DNA of 64,000 nucleotides from Takakia lepidozioides (Eukaryota > Streptophyta > Takakiopsida > Takakiales > Takakiaceae): assembly GCA_030704615.1 (NCBI GenBank), contig CM060733.1:35960001-36024000 (forward strand), given 5' to 3'. Positions 10,833 through 20,499 of this stretch are shown here, in pieces. The translations under genes were made by a program, and so were the position numbers. A model generated the notes under the pieces. That model saw only the letters and a list, made by a program, of their open reading frames with translations. It did no database searches and was not told the DNA's origin. Numbering within the stretch: the stretch's first letter is position 1; each line of letters begins with the position of its first letter.

Positions 10833-12436
10833 CTATGCTGCAACCTCTTGAGCAGTACCCCCTTCCTGCTCAATCAATGACAAGGCCTCATCCTGCCCCA
10901 TCATCTCATCATTGAGAACCTCCTCATCCCGAGAAGAATCCCCAACCTCATACATCACAGCTGCCTTCGCTGCCAACTCCCTCTGAACCTCGAGCACCTC
11001 CCACATGTGCCATGGATGTCTACACCTCGTGGTCCTCACCGGCTCGCCCCCACTCGCTGCCTGTACCGTCTCGGTAGGCAGAGAGACCATCAAGGGAAGT
11101 GCACTCCGCACTCTACGTTGCTCAGCCATAGCCAAGCTGACAATCCAGGTCAAGCAATTGAGATCCATTGCTTGCCCCAACACCTGACGACGTGATGCCT
11201 CAGAAAGGGAAGGCACCGCCGTGGTCCCAGTGGAAAAACCCCATAGCCCGCTCTCGCTCGTCGGCATTAGGCTCCACTAACTGCTGCAATTGAGCATCCC
11301 ACAGGAGGCCAGGTCCACCATCCCGAAAAGCATGGGATCCTGGGAAGCTGAGCAGTGTAGGTAATGCTGCTCGTGGTTGACCCACCCTGTTGACCACTGC
11401 CAAAGGCGAACGGTCATCGTGTCTCACACGTTGAGACTGCCTTCCTGTGTCCAAAATGCCATCCACGGTGAGGTGTGCTAGCCGCTGCACCCCATCAAAT
11501 GCACGCTTGAGCAGTGCGGGTGGCATCAAGTTAGTCCACCATAGTCGTGGACGATGAGCCCGTGACCCCACTGCAGCTGCATCCAGCAATACTGCTGACC
11601 CAAGCCACGACCGGACTTGATGCACACTGGCCATCACCCTGGCCCGAGAATCACCCATCAGTGGCACATTCTCCAAGATGTATGCCGGAGATACAGCCTG
11701 ATGAAGCTGCAAGTGGCGCAAAATCCGCACCATCTCCCAAAACAGACCCGTCCTCGAGTCTCGCAATCCATTGCCATGCCCGGCTGATGAATGCCCTTGG
11801 CAGGGCCAACCTGCCACTACCAGATCAATGGAGCCAACCCTGCTCCAAATCCTGCGCCCCCAGCAACGCAATGTCTGCTGGCAAGGCCTGAGTATCCACG
11901 AACTGCAGACACGGCAACAACTCAGGGTGCTGCTGCACCATCTGAGCAACATGGCGCAGTGAGACGCGTCGTGCAGTCTCATCCCTCTCCACATACAGGT
12001 AACGTCGTACTCGTACACCTGCCTGCAAGCACTGCAGCCAATCCAGTGCTGATCCCGCCAAATAAGTCAGAAGGCATATGCCTTCATCCGGTCGCTGCCA
12101 CACAAGAGGTGTGGTGTCCAATGGCGACAACTGAGGTGGCCCTGGTACAATCACCGCACTCTCCTCCTCTCCTGACGGTACAAAAGCTTTTACCCAAGCT
12201 TGTTGCACCCGTCCATCAGCAGCGTGCTGCAAATCCTTGCTCGTACCCCACAACGGAGTGTGAGCAACCATGGCAGGCAACTCCGCCGTACCATGCATGT
12301 CATCCTGCTCTGCTGGAGGTGGCACATCCTCTGCATGGGCATTGCCTTCCAGCAACTCTCCAGGCCAGCTGACTGCAGCTGTGAAGGCGGCTAGTGTTGG
12401 CATCTTGCCCCGCTGGAGCAGCTGCAATACCCCCAA
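10833..12436 (-). CDS. Cytosine-5 DNA methyltransferase domain within the retrotransposon (frameshifted)
   Basis: C5 methyltransferases move a methyl group from S-adenosylmethionine to cytosine. Motifs appear in the normal order: motif I-like CLLTYLAGSALDWLQ with acidic YVERDE (about 12080-11985); motif IV IDLVVAGWPCQGHS with the catalytic Cys (PCQ about 11805-11797); motif VI YILENVPLMGD (ENV about 11673); motif VIII SRAHRPRLWW (about 11553); a target-recognition-like stretch; ERERAMGF; and motif X-like RRQVLGQAMDLN (about 11190-11150). The order is I to X, so it is not permuted as in plant DRM enzymes. Flanks are the protease upstream and the RT linker downstream, so it sits inside the pol region. 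Frameshifts lie near 11.84 and 11.2 kb. Other SAM-dependent families are unlikely, given PCQ, ENV and RPR together. The origin of the domain is unknown. Confidence 0.85.
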
Positions 12437-13110
12437 TGAATGTCACAGGGAGCTGTGCACGGCGACCATCCCCTGACTGCCATCCAGGCCTGTAGGATGC
12501 TGACTCCTCCCAGAAAATCCAGGGTGAAGCCCATGGGGTATAACACTGCCCCACCAACAAGGAGGACATCGTAAGAGACCGCGTCTGTCACAATGGCCTT
12601 GGCTCGCATCACTGAGCCATCTACAGGATGATCCGGCTGCAGTCTAATAGCCAACTGATGCCGTGTCATGCCGCGAGCCTGCTCTGATCCTCCCAGAGAT
12701 GTCTGTATCTGGAAAGGACAAGGCTCCATATCCGCCTCCATGAGGCCCAAACCTGCAATAGCAGCTCTGCCCAACATCAGTGGCTGAGCTCCTGAGTCCA
12801 ACAAGACCCGCAGTGGCCGGTACTTCTTGCCTGCCGGTCCACTCAAAGTGAAAATGCCTCCCTGGTTGTCTAACAAGACAACTCCAGGTGTCACCATGGC
12901 GCGCTCAAAGGCTGGCCTAGCTGGCAGCTCCGTCAACCTGGCAGCTGCGCTTGCGCCCCAGGCGCTGCCGTGGCAGTCTTGACCCTCAAATCCGAGGATC
13001 CCTCTGCCACTACACCTTCCACTAACTCCGCAGAAGATGAAGTGACCCTCCACTCTCACAGAGTGTTGTGCTAGTCTGAACACTGCAGCTGGTCTCCCCC
13101 GGCGTCGCAA
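12391..13110 (-). CDS. Retroviral-type aspartic protease region
   Basis: A 239-codon frame containing RPLRVLLDSGAQPLMLG, the DSGA catalytic box of a retropepsin. The flap and second half follow (GGSEQARGMTRHQLAI...SYDVLLVGGAVLY). The enzyme would cut the Gag-Pol polyprotein. It lies between gag (upstream, zinc knuckles near 13.75-13.91 kb) and the methyltransferase, and overlaps the methyltransferase frame by about 46 bp in a different frame. That overlap could be programmed or simply decay. Confidence 0.75.
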   Translation of the reverse strand: MRRRGRPAAVFRLAQHSVRVEGHFIFCGVSGRCSGRGILGFEGQDCHGSAWGASAAARLTELPARPAFERAMVTPGVVLLDNQGGIFTLSGPAGKKYRPLRVLLDSGAQPLMLGRAAIAGLGLMEADMEPCPFQIQTSLGGSEQARGMTRHQLAIRLQPDHPVDGSVMRAKAIVTDAVSYDVLLVGGAVLYPMGFTLDFLGGVSILQAWMAVRGWSPCTAPCDIHWGYCSCSSGARCQH

Positions 13111-13489
13111 TCATGGTTGCCGAGAACAGTGGGGCTTGACACACAAGAGGTGGCTGCTCCCAATAACACACCGGCTGCACTAGCCTTGGTAGCAGGTGTC
13201 AGTGCTGCACGGTAGCTCTCCCCAATGGCATAGTAACCTCCGCCTCGGTAACAGTCGGGCGAGAACTAGGTGCCATGGATGGCGTTGACACTGTCTCCGC
13301 CAATGTGAATGACTGAGGAAGCCTTGCCTGACGGCTTGCCTCCCCACGCTGTGGATCCAATTCCACCTCTGCACCTCGTGGCTCAGGAACTCGTGTTGCT
13401 CCTCGAGTCACGGCTGCAGCAGACTCCACCTGCTCTAGTGGTAGTGCTGCTCCGCACATGAATCCCATGCCTCCCATATCTCCTCCATC

Positions 13490-14855
13490 AGGAGCAGGAG
13501 GTGGACCATCCCGCCTGGGAGCCGGTACCGCCTGAGCTATAGCCATGGCAGCGAGCCTCTGCTCTAGCTGCTGAAGCCGTTGGCCATGCCTTGGTCAAAA
13601 CCTGACCTCCGCGTCCTTGCCATGTGGAGCTTGCCCTTGGCCTGCACCTCGTGCCCGACCACCTCGTTCCTTTGGGCTGGTCCACCTCGCCCCCGGCCCA
13701 CCATTGTTCCCTGGAACTGGCCTGGGCGCAACTCAGGATGCAAGTCATAACACTGGGCATCTACATGCCCATACTTGCCACAATGCCCACACTGCAACTG
13801 TGCAGGCTGTGCTTGTGCCGGCCTTCTGCCACTCTCTGGGCAATCTCTCTTGACATGGGGTCCTCCACATGTCCAACATATCACCCCTGGTTGCTGTTGG
13901 CCTGCAAAAGATGCCACGGGCCTCTGCACCTGAGGTCCCCTGTAAGCTCCATGGAACTTGGGGCTGGGCAACCTTGCCCCCCTGACCACGCTGTTGGGCA
14001 GTCCCTTGTGCTTGTGGGCTGACAGCTGTGCCCCGTACAGGCATGTCCTTACAAATCCAATTGTAACAACTCGCTCCTCCACCATGTTGAGCTCAATCCG
14101 CTCAGCCAGACAAAACACATCTGCTAATGTGGGTTGGGCTGCTTGTAACAGGGTTGCATCTCGCACCCTTCTCTGAGCTCCTTGTCCAGAATTCCATACC
14201 AAAACTGGATTGCCTGAGCTTCAGTAACCCCTTGGGTCACACTTATCAAGCGCCTCATACGAGTGTACGCCTCTCGCAGGCTCTCACTGGGTTTGCGCTG
14301 GAAGTCTTGCAAACTTCGCAGCTTTCTCTGTCCGTACACCTTGGTAGTTCCTCCGCAACTCCTGGAAGAACTCCACCACCGGGTGGTTGAATCTAGGCAC
14401 ATGTGTTGTAGCTGTGGCAGGAGGAGTAGTAGCACCTTTTGAACTGGTACCACCTGCAGAAGTACCAGCACTACTGCTCCACTACTAGTGCTGGCAGTGT
14501 GGGAGCTATTGGTACTGATGCAGCTACTGGTCGCGTCGTGCCTCGAGTAATGGAGACGTAGTCAGGTGACCAATACATCCTCCACTCCTCAATCTCTGCT
14601 TCATGTCCTGCCTGAACTCGTGGTAATCGTCCATAGGCGGGCCTTCCAAATGCTGGAACAGTCCCTTCCACGCCATGAATGGGGTGAATAGATGTGGATT
14701 GCGCATCTGCTGCAAATCACACCAGCTGTCGAACTCCTGGATAAAGTCATCCAACTCGATTGTGCCCACAGCTCCAGAGTACCTACGAGGCCCCTTGGTA
14801 GCTCCATACATCTCCTCCATGTCGTCCCACAACAATGGCGAATGAAAGTGCACAC
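13490..14855 (-). CDS. Gag with two zinc knuckles (frameshifted)
   Basis: Capsid/nucleocapsid protein of the element. The first frame (14853-14524) is a capsid-like stretch with FIQEFDSWCDL...FTPFMAWKG. The next frame (14471-14124) continues with SLREAYTRMRRLISV and IQFWYGILDKELREG, the conserved retrotransposon gag region. The third frame (14202-13564) holds two CCHC-type knuckles, CWTCGGPHVKRDC and CGHCGKYGHVDAQC, which bind RNA. Three frames for one protein mean at least two frameshifts. A Pro/Ala-rich linker continues toward the protease to about 13.2 kb. Confidence 0.8.
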
Positions 14856-14859
14856 CTGT

Positions 14860-16900
14860 TGATGAAGCCTCCGAGTCTGTGTCTGACTCTACAGTAATTG
14901 AGGGTGGCGGTGTGAAGGTGGTCTGAACCGAATACCTCGTCTTGTGAACCCACTCTCACTGTTACTGCCTGTAGCCGTACTCCCCTCAAAACCCTTGGGT
15001 AACTCCGTAATGACACTCACAATGTGCACCTCCTCCACGTGACACTATAAGGCTCTAGTACTAATCTAATAGTGACACGGGTTGGCACCTGTTGCAGTCT
15101 AAGGGTCATATCCCAGTGGCTCAGGGCACCTGCACCTGCATCCACCGCAAGAACTCCTATGGTTGGCTGGTCATCAACCCAGCCTCACCATAGAAGAAAC
15201 ACTGGTGGTCTTGCTGGTCATCACTCCAGCCTCACCACCGACAGCATACTCTAGGATTGACGGTGATCAAATCCGGCCTAATCCCTATGAAAGCAAGCGC
15301 CCACACAAAACCAACATGGAGGCAGTCACAGTCAAGCATGCAGGTGTTGGGGGGGATCCAAACACAAGAAATCAAAACATCAACACCCCCACACCAAAAT
15401 AAAGCAGACAACGCTGATGACCTGGAATATCCCGCCAAAACCCCGGACTGACTGGCCTCCACAAGAGAGGCTTTGGCAACTACAAGTACAAGGTAATGAA
15501 AATAGTATACAGAGATGATGGAGGGGAAGCAAAAGAATAGAAGCCCGACCAAGCAAGATCTAATCCTGATCTATGCTATCAACTGCCAGACTTCTCTCAA
15601 AGTGCCTCGTATGCATGATGGTAAGGTGTAGGAGGTATATCTATGTCCAGGAACCCTGCCACTAACCTTGTCCCAAGCTACAGTAGCTCGCTCTAACCAA
15701 CCCTCCTCCTCTTTCTGCCAGGTAGAGACAAGCAATACTCCCCTATCTCCCGCTCACTGAACACTAAAGAAAACAAAGGTAGGGTGATAGTCTCTCAACT
15801 CGACAAAGCTTTGAGACGGTTTGCGGGTGTCCTCATTGCGAATGACTGCATCTCATTCACGCACAACAAACATGTCATTTGCTGATGAACCCGCCGTCGG
15901 TTGCCCTGTGCGAGCGGATCCGGCTTGCAAACCATGTTGATTGCACACAAACTTGTGTAGCTCCTGCTCCTCTGCATCCAGTACACCACGGCCTTGTGGA
16001 TGAACACCTGGTCCCCGGCTGTGCTGTCTTGGCTGTGTTCCAAGCCTAGCTTCCACCCACTTTGGTATTTCACCTACAGCTGCAGAACTGCTGGCTCCAA
16101 CAGAGTTTTGACTGTCCAAGCGATATGAGGCCCTCAATGCCAACTACAGCAGTCTGTGTCTATGCTAATGCCTGACTCCAAGTATTGACCAACAACTCGT
16201 CCAACTGTTCTCCACTCAAATCAGTCTGAGTTCCTTGGGAAACATAAATCCTGTCCCCTTGTGGCACAGGATAAGAGAAGAAGAGACCTGCCTTCAATTA
16301 CGTCTCATTTCCCCCCAGCCATGCAAGGAGTAACATCCACAGATTGGCTCTCTATGTAGACCAGCACAGGTTCTAGAGACAGGATTGGGATCTTTTAGGC
16401 ACACTCCACTCTAAAATTCCATAGATTTTTAGCAGAGTCCCCAAAAAACAGAAAAGGGTATAGGGGTAGGTAGATATTCCCCTTTTGCAGATATTCCCCA
16501 CAATGAGTCCCAAAGGCCTTTGCCCACAGATATGCCCCCTTTGGCTCGACCTATTACCTTCGATCACAAAGAACGGTTTTTTTTTTTTTTTATATGTGCC
16601 CCACCCCAGCACGTTGTTCTTTGTGTTAGTGCTTCCCCCTTATTTATTTACCTGTTCCCTTAGCTTGCTGATCTAAGGTGTTTCTGTTAATTTGGGGTCG
16701 CCTCGCCATTACCACGGAGCAGCTCGATTTTTGGACTCCGATCGGCTTCTCCTCCATGATGGACCGCGTTGCCGCTTCGTCATCCCTCAGCTGCATTTGT
16801 TCAGGTGTCCGTCCCACATACTGATCATTGCTGACTCTCAGGTCGTTTCCCGTAAGTTCCAGCTCGCATGGAGGGAGATTACCGGCAGCCTGCACTTCAA
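14860..16900 (-). other. Leader of the methyltransferase element, no known domain
   Basis: Sequence between gag and the captured gene pieces. An open frame at 16143-15853 (97 codons, Gly/Ala/Gln-rich) and another at 16895-16644 could be gag extensions or leader ORFs. I recognise no fold in either. A poly-T run lies at 16577-16591. Confidence 0.4.
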
Positions 16901-16908
16901 CTCGACTG

Positions 16909-17166
16909 CCTCCCTGATACCATGCTGTGGATCTGACCAGTACTCAATGCTTCATGCAGACACATATTGATCCGCGTAGTCGGTCGCGAACGGCAAGTCC
17001 TCTGCATCCCCTTCACTAATCGTGCACTCCTTGAGAGGTGCCTTCTCCTTTGCTTTAGCAAGCTGGTGAGGATTGATCCAGAATGCTCACATTCTTGGCA
17101 TCCACAGTTTTTTCAATCCCCAATGTGGCGAATCCCGTGCCGCCACCAACATCTACCACCACCAAG
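16909..17166 (-). pseudogene. VTE3: Captured fragment of MPBQ/MSBQ methyltransferase (VTE3/APG1 type), SAM-binding part
   Basis: Reads VVVDVGGGTGFATLGIEK, AKNVSILDQS, LAKAKEKAPLKECTISEGD, AEDLPFATDYADQYVSA and SIEYWSDPQHGIREA. This matches the methyltransferase domain of the plastid inner-envelope enzyme that methylates MPBQ and MSBQ in plastoquinone and tocopherol synthesis. A one-base frameshift follows ILDQS, and a TGA replaces the glycine codon before SIEYW, so it is non-functional. It is in the same strand as the retroelement genes. Its upstream neighbour in the real protein is found inverted, 275 bp away (17441-17618). Confidence 0.85.
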
Positions 17167-17440
17167 GTAGGATCATCGAGGCAAATCTGAAGTAAGTTAG
17201 GCTGTTTTTGAATTGGGTTTCAGCGATGGCAATGGCTGCAAGGATGGGCACCATCGGCAGTGGAAGGGGTGACAGTTGTGGACAACCAACAAAGGCTTCG
17301 CTCTCGGGATATCCTGCAGGTTTGAGCTCATCATCATGCTTACATAGGTTAGCGTCGACAGGCTTGTTGCTCAGCGGGCAATTATAAGCCAAGAACTGGA
17401 GCGTGCATGTGAGCAGAAGGAGAAACGTAGCGATCTTCGA

Positions 17441-17618
17441 TTGCGGGCTGTCAGTGCAGACCAAAGCGTCTCAAGGCCTGCGTCGCAGCTGCGGTTCATC
17501 CAGCACAAGCAGGAGGCATTCTGGTTTTACAGCTTAGTGTCTGTATTGTACGACCATATCATAAACCCTGGGCATTTGGGCGGAGGACATGCAGGAGGAT
17601 ACTCTAGAACCAGCAGAT
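17441..17618 (+). pseudogene. VTE3: Captured fragment of the same VTE3-type gene, N-terminal part, opposite orientation
   Basis: The plus strand reads SVSRPASQLRFIQHKQEAFW and SVLYDHIINPGH. After a frameshift it continues with WAEDMQEDTLEPAD, ending where the real protein would run into the VVDVGGGTG segment. That next segment lies on the minus strand at 17166-16909. The two pieces were therefore rearranged by inversion after, or during, capture. It is most likely derived from one host gene copy. Confidence 0.8.
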
Positions 17619-17625
17619 GGACCTC

Positions 17626-18480
17626 CACAGGAGCAACGGTGGCCAGAGCACATAGGAGAGCTTTAGCAAGCTTGGTGGAGCTGACAAAGTCACCAACAAT
17701 TATCATTGTCTGATTCTGTAGTTGCTGCAAGGGCCTCTCGTCGTCCAGTGGCCATGGCAACGGGAAATCTAATGGCATCCATTGCTGCTGCAGATACTTA
17801 GTATCCAAGCCCTCTGTGATCACATCTGCGCATAGGGGACGATGAAGGTCAGGCTTTTGCGAACAAGAGAGCAGGGAAGAAGAAACAGCTTCAATTTCTT
17901 GCTTTATACTTAGGACCAGCCGATGGAGCTCCTGCCCATTCTAGCCTGTACATCGTCAGCATCGTTGCTGGAGGGCTCAACCCAAGCACCCAGTTGGAAT
18001 GTGCGCTCAGCTATGACGTTGGCTTCCCAGCAGCCCCTTCTCAGGAGAAGAGCCACAGTCCAGAAGCTTCGTGTGTTGATTCCCTGGATTACTGGCCTGA
18101 TAGCACTGTTTTAACCCACACCTGCGTAAGGCAAGCTCGTCGCCGATGACACTGTGAACCTGACGAACTAATGCCGCCGGATCACTTATCCAACAAGAGC
18201 GCATCTGCCTTTCGGAAGTGGAGACCCTTGATATATGCGTAAAGAACCACCGGTGCCTCCGACATAGGAAGGCCTTCGATCACATGCAAACTAGGGGCAG
18301 GCATAGGAAAACCAACGACAAGTTGATGATCAATCGCAAGGCTAGAATCTACCAGAGAAACCTGCAGCTCAAGTTTTAACCAACATAGAGCCCCCGTCTC
18401 TCTCTCTTTCAAAACAAAAACCACAAGTGCTAAAACTAAACTCACCTCTGGCACTCACAGATGCAAGCTCATCTTTCTCG
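17626..18480 (-). other. Coding-like stretches of unknown origin in the element leader
   Basis: Two minus-strand frames look like real protein but are not recognised: 17823-17626 (MIIVGDFVSSTKLAKALL, PVEVHLL) and 18454-18182, continued after a frameshift to 18010 (LAIDHQLVVGFPMPAPS, VIEGLPMSEAPVVLYAY, AALVRQVHSVIGDEL). A plus-strand frame at about 17925-18110 (SSLYIVSIVAGGLN, ALSYDVGFP) also reads well. These could be more captured host exons, given the VTE3 pieces next to them. No function is assigned. Confidence 0.4.
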
Positions 18481-18482
18481 AG

Positions 18483-18826
18483 TGATAAGAAAGCTAAGGA
18501 CACACACGATGCAAAGCATGAAAACCAAAACCATCACTCTTTGAAATAGTAGTCGAGCCAGGGGCACCCCAAGCTATGGGGACTCCCCCACAAAACCTAC
18601 ACTCCCATCATAAGCACTCTCAATCCTAAACGATGCAGGAGCTCGGTCGCGCAGGCTCAACTCGAGAAAGATGAGCCGCGCGACTGCCTCTCTCGTGAAG
18701 ATAAGACGGACCAGGTGTCAAACTAAACTTGACACCTGATTTAACACTTGACCTAAATCCAAGTGTTAAATACAAATAACTAGTTTTATTCTAGCTGTTT
18801 TCACACTGTGCTTATTTAACTTGACA
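18483..18826 (-). repeat. 5' terminal repeat (B unit only)
   Basis: Starts TGATAAGAAAGC and ends TTAACTTGACA. It is nearly identical to 7005-7350; the visible difference is a few bases in the CCACCCCACAACAACC stretch, shortened here. The 88-bp A unit is missing, so this copy lacks what would be the U3 part. No tRNA-Met primer site follows it. Instead the inner side begins CTCGAGAAAGATGAGC (minus strand), which also occurs on the plus strand inside the repeat at 18661-18676. Confidence 0.75.
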
Positions 18827-18830
18827 GCCC

Positions 18831-19765
18831 CCCTGTCAGTGTACTTTGGCTTCGCAAAAATCGCCAGGACTGGATGGTCTCCCAATTGAACTTTTTAAAG
18901 CGCTATGGCATACAATTGGGGAGGACTTCCTCCTTATGGCTAATGATATTATGGTAAAACAGATAATGCCCTCGCAGATGGCGGAAGGTCTCATTACTCT
19001 AGTCTTTAAGAAAGGAGATAGAGAAGATTTGGCCAACTACCAGCCAATCACTTTGCTAAACTCAACTTACAAGATTATCGCAAAGACCCTGGCCTTGAGG
19101 TTGCAGCCCCTCCTGCCGAAAATTATTAGGAAGGAGTAGACTAGCTTTCTCAAGGATCGGATGATCTTAGACAACATCTTGCTGGCCCACGAGGCCCTTC
19201 ACAGAGCAGAAATAAACAGCCAGCCGCTGGCCTTCTTAATGCTTGATTTTGAAAAGGCCTTTGACTCCATTGATTGGACTTTTCTGGAAGGGGCTATGGA
19301 GAAATCAGGGCTGGGAGGGCCTTTCCTGACATGGGTCCACATCCTCTTGCATGCAGCATCCAGCAAGGTCATGGTTAATGGGGTTATATCGAAGCTCTTT
19401 CGCATTTCCAGATCGGTGCGGCAGGGTTGCCCCCTGGCACCCTTCCTCTTCCTCATAGCGGCGGACTCGCTGGGTCACATGTTGCACTACAGGCAAGACA
19501 TCATTGGCCTTCACTTGCCCACGCTGACCCTGGAGATGCTGAAGCTCTCGATGTATGCAGATGACACTACACTATTGCTGGACAACTCCACAAAGGCCAA
19601 CGTTGACAAGGCACTCTAAATTCTCCACACCTTCTGCCTGGCTACAGGGCTCAAGGTCAATTGGAAAAAATCAATGGGCATTTTGTCCAAGCTGCATAAT
19701 GAAGCAATGCCTATCCACCAATGGGACCAACAACTCTCACATGTATTTGACCATGTCACCACTAG
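18831..19765 (+). mobile_element. LINE, 3' half (reverse transcriptase)
   Basis: Continues the LINE interrupted at 6.92 kb. The reverse transcriptase reads SQKSPGLDGLPIELFKALW, ITLLNSTYKIIAK, FLMLDFEKAFDSIDWTFL, SVRQGCPLAPFLFLI and the active-site YADDTTLLLDN. Stop codons at about 19137 (TAG) and 19619 (TAA) and a frame jump at the join show it is dead. The element stops at about 19765, where the GGGTAAAT-rich repeat begins, so it has no 3' end. Confidence 0.85.
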
Positions 19766-19965
19766 TGTTGTGCGGGTAAATCATTTACCCAGACTGCAGG
19801 TAAATCAGAAAAATATTAATGATTTATCCGAATATATCATTTTTATTTACCCTTACCCTTATGAATAATACATTATTTCTATATACCCTTTATCCACGGA
19901 TAAATTATTATTATGTGAGGGTAAATAAGAAAAGGATAAATAGAAACAAGGTAGAAGGTCTTCCT
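19760..19965 (+). repeat. GGGTAAAT-rich repeat, right copy
   Basis: Begins AGTGTTGTGCGGGTAAAT, in the same orientation as the copy at 5476. It then holds TTACCC and GGATAAAT words. It truncates the LINE reverse transcriptase. Confidence 0.5.
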
Positions 19966-20310
19966 CCTCTTGAGCCTAGACTCCTTATATCCGCCTTAAT
20001 TTTAGCATCCTTCGCAAGTGTGTCCTTAGTAAGCTTCCCAAGGTCCCTCTTACAACCTCCAATGCAGGGTACCAGTGTCCCGCGTTGATAGAGAGGAGAT
20101 TATTAGTCTTAGATATTGAAATTATATATTACAAATTGCATGATCCTAATTCGCTTATTTAGTTACCTTTGGTCTCCTGACTCCATTTACATTTTTTTTT
20201 TTCTTGCGCCTTATATTCTTCACTGGGGCCTAAGTTGTCCCTTTCTTCATTCTAGCAATGACCGAAGGTCGGAAGCTAGTTTAGCGTAGAGCAGGTATAG
20301 GGTGCCATAG
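19966..20310. other. Spacer, nothing recognised
   Basis: AT-rich sequence with a poly-T run near 20192. No domain or repeat was identified. Confidence 0.4.
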
Positions 20311-20499
20311 TGTCATCGTCGCCACATCATCGTAGCCAGGTCATCGTCGTCGTCAATTTCTTTGGAATCTGCCCGGAGGGCCCGCGCGAAATAGGCCAAT
20401 AGAAATCGTCGCGCCAACGTCTTTGGAACTGCCCGCAATGCCCGGATCTTGATCTTCTTGAACTGCAGGAGCTCTGCGTTTTCCGCCCATCGTTCACCT

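Larger units (their letters stand above)
6915..18837 (-). mobile_element. Ty3/gypsy-like LTR retrotransposon carrying a DNA methyltransferase and PHD finger, nested in a LINE
   Basis: About 11.9 kb separate the two halves of a LINE. CCCTGTC stands at both edges (6915-6921 and 18831-18837) and is the likely target duplication. Genes run on the minus strand in the order gag, protease, cytosine-5 methyltransferase, reverse transcriptase, RNase H, integrase, PHD finger. A 344-346 bp near-identical repeat lies at both ends (7005-7350 and 18483-18826). A purine tract typical of the 3' polypurine tract abuts the left terminal repeat. Protease before reverse transcriptase and integrase last is the Ty3/gypsy order. 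Coding frames are broken several times. The 5' leader (about 15.0-18.5 kb) is unusually long and contains host gene fragments. Confidence 0.85.

Noticed and set aside
11547-12394. Plus-strand open frames opposite the methyltransferase
   Set aside because: GC-rich antisense shadows with Pro/Ala/Gln-rich text and no family; the minus strand carries ordered methyltransferase motifs.
13617-14390. Plus-strand open frames opposite gag
   Set aside because: Shadows of the zinc-knuckle gag frames.
16909-16925. tRNA-Met primer site (TGGTATCAGGGA on the minus strand)
   Set aside because: The bases encode the GIRE part of the VTE3 fragment, and the match to the primer site stops after about nine bases.
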